NCBI GenBank assembly: GCA_035691865.1
Contig: DASSIM010000128.1
Span: 1 to 64,000, forward strand
Reading direction: 5' to 3'
Source of the DNA: Nitrosopolaris sp035691865
GTDB taxonomy: Archaea > Thermoproteota > Nitrososphaeria > Nitrososphaerales > Nitrososphaeraceae
Length of the DNA: 64,000 nt
This document shows, in pieces, positions 60,959-64,000 of this stretch (position 1 is its first letter; every line of letters starts with the position of its first letter). The notes under the pieces are model-generated. The model had not been told where the DNA came from. It made no database searches and worked only from the letters and a program-made list of their open reading frames with translations. A program made the translations under genes and the position numbers.

Positions 60959-62347
60959 ATGTCTTTTAGAGTTGATAAAGACTCGCTGGGGGAGGTCAAG
61001 GTTCCATCTGGAGCGTATTATGGTCCTTTTACAGTTAGAGCGTCTTTGCAGTATACCGTTACAGGAGAAAAGTCGCATCCTGACCTTATCCACGCATACG
61101 CGATGATAAAGAGATCAGCTGCACTAGCGAACATGGAACTTAAGATCCTTGATAGAACTATAGCAAATGCGATCATAGAGAGCTGTGATGAAATTCTGGC
61201 AAACAATTTGCAGGATCAATTCATAATAGACGCAATTAACTCTGGCGCAGGAACCGCACTCAATATGAATATTAATGAGGTCGTGGCTAACCGTGCTCTC
61301 GAGATCTTGGGAAAGCAAAAGGGCGAATATGGCGTCATCAGCCCCAACGATCACGTCAACATGTCCCAATCAAGTAACGACACATTTCCTACGGCGATGC
61401 ATGTTGCTATTATATGTAATATTTTGTCAACAATTTCGGCAGTAAAGGATTTAATCAAATCGTTGGAGAGGAAAGCGATCGAATTCAAAGATGCAATAAA
61501 AATTGGCAGGACACATTTGATGGATGCCGTTCCAATAACTCTCGGGATAGAATTCGGAGAATATGCCTATTCGCTTGAAATCGCCAAGAAAAAATTGTAT
61601 CAAGCTATTGATAACCTCCTGTATGTTGGCCTAGGTGGCACCGCCGTTGGTACCGGTGTCAACTCACCGAAAGGATTCAGCAAAATTGCAATTAGACACC
61701 TTTCAGAAATATCTGGATTGGATTTAAAACTATCCCCGAATATCTATTATTGTTTGCAGAGTAAGTTCGACGTCGCAAACTGTTCGTCAGCTCTCCGTAA
61801 TCTCGCCTTAGAGTTAATTAAAATGGCCAATGACTTAAGGTTAATGACCTCAGGTCCAAATGCCGGATTTGCGGAAATTGTTATCCCAGCGGTTCATGCT
61901 GGCTCTTCCATTATGCCCGGAAAGGTTAATCCCTCTCTTGCTGAATGTCTTAATATGATCTGCTTTAACATTGTCGGAAATGATGTGTCAGTCGCATTGG
62001 CTGCCCAGGCCGGGCAGTTCGAGCTCAATGTCATGCTACCCGGAATGACAAAAAATGTTTTAGATTCGGCCAAGATGTTAAAAAAGTTTTTGCCGACATT
62101 TGCAAAAAATATGGTAGACGGCATCGTAGCAAATTGGCAAACTATATCATCCCAAGTGGATAAGAGTCCGATTCTTGTCACTCTACTGAACCCGTATATT
62201 GGGTACTTGAATGCAGCCGAGATCTACAAGGAATCCGTGAAAACCGGAATCACCGTTCGACAGCTCATTTTGAACAGAGGCTTAATGTCAAAAGAAGAGC
62301 TGGATCGGGTATTGTCAAAAGATAATCTCCTAGGTAGCAGGGATTAA
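60959..62347 (+). CDS. Class II fumarase / aspartate ammonia-lyase family enzyme
   Basis: A 462-residue lyase with the N-terminal SLGEVKVPSGAYYGPFTVRA, NMSQSSNDTFPTAM, GRTHLMDAVPITLG, GTAVGTGVNSPKGF and the signature AGSSIMPGKVNPSLAE. The fumarase and aspartase members share these, and I cannot separate them here. Either the citric acid cycle or aspartate breakdown would be its role. It starts with ATG. Confidence 0.88.
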   Translation: MSFRVDKDSLGEVKVPSGAYYGPFTVRASLQYTVTGEKSHPDLIHAYAMIKRSAALANMELKILDRTIANAIIESCDEILANNLQDQFIIDAINSGAGTALNMNINEVVANRALEILGKQKGEYGVISPNDHVNMSQSSNDTFPTAMHVAIICNILSTISAVKDLIKSLERKAIEFKDAIKIGRTHLMDAVPITLGIEFGEYAYSLEIAKKKLYQAIDNLLYVGLGGTAVGTGVNSPKGFSKIAIRHLSEISGLDLKLSPNIYYCLQSKFDVANCSSALRNLALELIKMANDLRLMTSGPNAGFAEIVIPAVHAGSSIMPGKVNPSLAECLNMICFNIVGNDVSVALAAQAGQFELNVMLPGMTKNVLDSAKMLKKFLPTFAKNMVDGIVANWQTISSQVDKSPILVTLLNPYIGYLNAAEIYKESVKTGITVRQLILNRGLMSKEELDRVLSKDNLLGSRD

Positions 62348-62712
62348 AGTATTGATGCTTTCGGCACCAATTAAACATGCTGTGCACTGTTTAGTTTCTA
62401 TATGTTCGATTTTGCTTGATTTGCTGTCTCATATGCCCCCTAGTTCTATCCGTGAGGTTGGACCATCTCTCCGGTTTTAGGATAACATTAACTGATTATC
62501 AAAAGTGTAGAACAGAAATGCTCCTATTCTAATAAATCTAACAAAGAGCTCCCAGAACAGTTTGGCCCTATTCGATTTCTTAAAATTGTCATTGTTTTGG
62601 CTCACCACAAGTATCTGCCTGACTTTGGATTTGAAAGCTTTAGCGAATATCCTGCGTAGCATTGTAAAGCTCTACGTAACCTTCAATTATCAGCTTGACG
62701 ATAGTTTTTTTG
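62348..62712. other. Intergenic region, no gene seen
   Basis: About 365 bases. A 61-codon minus-strand frame (62477-62662) is basic and aromatic with no recognisable feature and is not called. Promoter of the next gene presumably lies in the last 60 nt. Confidence 0.4.
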
Positions 62713-63210
62713 ATGGGTGAAAGATTAAGAGACATACGAGAAACAACTTCTGATGCGGTATCGATAATTCGTGAACTCGGGGCGCCCGGAGTTCAAGGAT
62801 CTCTAGGTAAAATCTTGGAAACAACAAAGGCCGCAACAGAGATCGTGCACGCGCTCAAGGAACCTGAATTTGTCAAGAACATTGAGAATCTCAGACTGAC
62901 TAGTGAATCTCTGCGGGATGCCACAATCAAAATTGAGAACACTATTCGTGAGATGAAGCAAACTGGAGTCTTCGAACAGGCGAGAGAAGCCATACGGACT
63001 GCAAACAATGTCTTGGACTCTGTCTCCAATAACAAGGATTTTGGCGAGATAAACGAAGTATTGAAGGAGACGTTGAGCTCGATTAGAGCGCTCGTCGACG
63101 AGCTAAAACTTATTGTAGTCTCTTCCAAAAAAACAGGTATGCTCAACAATGCCGCGGCCGTAGTGAAAGAATCATCTGATATCTATCAAAACATTACTAG
63201 TTCAAAATAG
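62713..63210 (+). CDS. Helical, coiled-coil-like protein, function unknown
   Basis: A 165-residue protein from the ATG at 62713 (the frame is open to a TTG at 62695). It is nearly all helix, with heptad-like spacing in IVHALKEPEFVKNIENLRLTSESLRDATIKIENTIREM and NNVLDSVSNNKDFGEINEVLKETLSSIRALVDELKLIV. No membrane segment or known domain. It converges on the VIT1-type transporter gene. Confidence 0.68.
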   Translation: MGERLRDIRETTSDAVSIIRELGAPGVQGSLGKILETTKAATEIVHALKEPEFVKNIENLRLTSESLRDATIKIENTIREMKQTGVFEQAREAIRTANNVLDSVSNNKDFGEINEVLKETLSSIRALVDELKLIVVSSKKTGMLNNAAAVVKESSDIYQNITSSK

Positions 63211-63245
63211 GACTACTCTAATTCCATTAGAATAATGCTAGCCTA

Positions 63246-63986
63246 TCATCCTCCTCCCACGTTAACAAGGCCAATCTTGACAAGTTCGGCTCCTATACCG
63301 TAGCCAACAAGCGCTACGCCAGTTCCTAACCCTGCCATCTCAATACCACCTTTGAACCAGTTCTTCTTTGCCATGCGACCTTTTATGGCACCTACTATAA
63401 ACGACGAAACTACACTGACTCCTATTGCTATCGCTATTGATATGCCTGACGAAATTAATCCACCTTTGACGGCAAAGTATGGCAAGATAGGGAGAATGCC
63501 ACCCAGCAAGAAAGCACCAAACATGACCAGCGCACCCTTGAAAGGGCTTCCCAATATTTCCAAGTTTAGGCCTAACTCTTCTGTTAACATCGTCTTGAGC
63601 CAGACATCCTTATTTGATGTAATTTTATCGACGACTTTTTGTAGATCGTCTCCTTGAAAGCCTTTGGCCTTGTATATATCAACTATTTCCTGACGCTCCT
63701 TGTTAGGTAGATTTTCAATTTCGAACTCTTCTCGTCTTATTTCTGATTCTAATATCTCTCTCTGAGATTTGACTGCCAAGTAATTCTGGACCGCCATTGC
63801 TTTGGCCCCGGTAAACATACCGACTAAGGCAGCCAAAATCACAACGTCTGCTGAAATTTGTGCTCCTCCCACGCCGGCAACGATGCCTAAGGATGTGTTT
63901 ATGCCATCACCAAATCCGAAGACTATGTCCCGGATGTAGCTGCTTGCCTTTATGTGGGGCTCGATATGAGTAGAACCCTTAATCAA
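63246..63986 (-). CDS. VIT1/CCC1 family iron or manganese transporter
   Basis: A 246-residue membrane protein with DIVFGFGDGINTSLGIVAGVGGA, ILAALVGMFTGAKAMAVQNYLAVKSQ, a soluble EESIR-type cytoplasmic segment, and further membrane helices LVMFGAFLLGGILPILPYF and GISIAIAIGVSVVSSFIVGA. The family moves Fe2+ or Mn2+ across membranes. The start ATG lies 14 nt inside the window end and looks complete. Confidence 0.88.
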   Translation of the reverse strand: MIKGSTHIEPHIKASSYIRDIVFGFGDGINTSLGIVAGVGGAQISADVVILAALVGMFTGAKAMAVQNYLAVKSQREILESEIRREEFEIENLPNKERQEIVDIYKAKGFQGDDLQKVVDKITSNKDVWLKTMLTEELGLNLEILGSPFKGALVMFGAFLLGGILPILPYFAVKGGLISSGISIAIAIGVSVVSSFIVGAIKGRMAKKNWFKGGIEMAGLGTGVALVGYGIGAELVKIGLVNVGGG

Positions 63987-64000
63987 CTTCTATCCAGTTA

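Noticed and set aside
62477..62662. 61-codon minus-strand frame between the lyase gene and the helical protein gene
   Set aside because: No motif, low complexity, and no neighbouring gene it would form an operon with.
1..64000. CRISPR array, rRNA genes, complete insertion sequence or prophage
   Set aside because: No regularly spaced repeat arrays, no rRNA-like sequence, no transposase and no phage structural genes were seen.

Overview
The window is a chromosomal segment of an archaeon, most likely a member of the Nitrososphaeria (Thaumarchaeota). The grounds are an archaeal ribosomal-protein cluster (S4e, S17, L14, RNase P protein Rnp1, S24e, S27ae), an archaeal proteasome alpha subunit, eIF5A, SRP54 and Pus10, a CdvB/ESCRT-III protein, F420 biosynthesis (CofE), intron-containing tRNA genes and frequent TTG/GTG starts. 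It is moderately AT-rich by eye. No ammonia-oxidation genes, rRNA, CRISPR array or complete insertion sequence was seen, so the order and lifestyle are not settled.

Layout. 0-3 kb (mostly minus): TusA plus a cysteine-synthase-like PLP enzyme, CofE and a HAD phosphatase. 3-7 kb: a small Cys-rich protein, ProRS, an inositol-monophosphatase-family enzyme, and tRNA-Asp and tRNA-Lys, both with introns. 7-13.7 kb: a small ribbon-helix-helix-like protein behind four TGGTAT boxes, a fused MoaC-MoaB, MoaE and MoaD, biotin-protein ligase, glycerate kinase and DUF2203. 13.8-19.7 kb: TrpE, threonine synthase, a winged-helix protein, an asparagine-synthetase-like protein and a CdvB paralogue. 19.8-25 kb: the biotin genes bioB-bioF, bioA and bioD, with a serine recombinase and a 24-bp perfect palindrome in the middle. 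25-29.4 kb: a nucleotidyltransferase, an F420/flavin (LLM) oxidoreductase, a thiolase and a DUF35 protein packed head to tail.

29.4-38.4 kb: tRNA-Asn with an intron, then a long minus-strand ribosomal operon (transcribed SPOUT methyltransferase, L3, L4, L23, S19, L22, S3, L29, Rnp1, S17, L14, L24, S4e, L5, S14, S8, L6). rpl2 is absent from its usual place between L23 and S19. 39-45 kb: PsmA, DUF371, then purine genes purC, purS, purQ and purL around tRNA-Thr and a CBS-domain protein. 45-51 kb: a coiled-coil protein, a small membrane protein, a Dps-like ferritin, eIF5A, a glycosyltransferase and HemB. 51-60 kb: tRNA-Tyr with two introns, a possible C/D box RNA, diphthine-ammonia ligase, SRP54, Pus10, an HExxH protein, S27ae/S24e, tRNA-Arg, a phosphoglycolate-phosphatase-like HAD protein that seems to lack an ATG/GTG/TTG start, and ArgRS. 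60-64 kb: tRNA-Cys with an intron, a small membrane protein, a fumarase/aspartase-family enzyme, a helical protein and a VIT1/CCC1 transporter.

Most of this is core metabolism and translation. The parts most worth a second look are the density and unusual positions of the tRNA introns (six of seven tRNAs, one with two), the recombinase and palindrome inside the biotin locus with a sequence element shared by two of its promoter regions, the small regulator with its box array at 7.3-7.5 kb, and several small proteins shorter than 60 residues that routine gene calling would miss.
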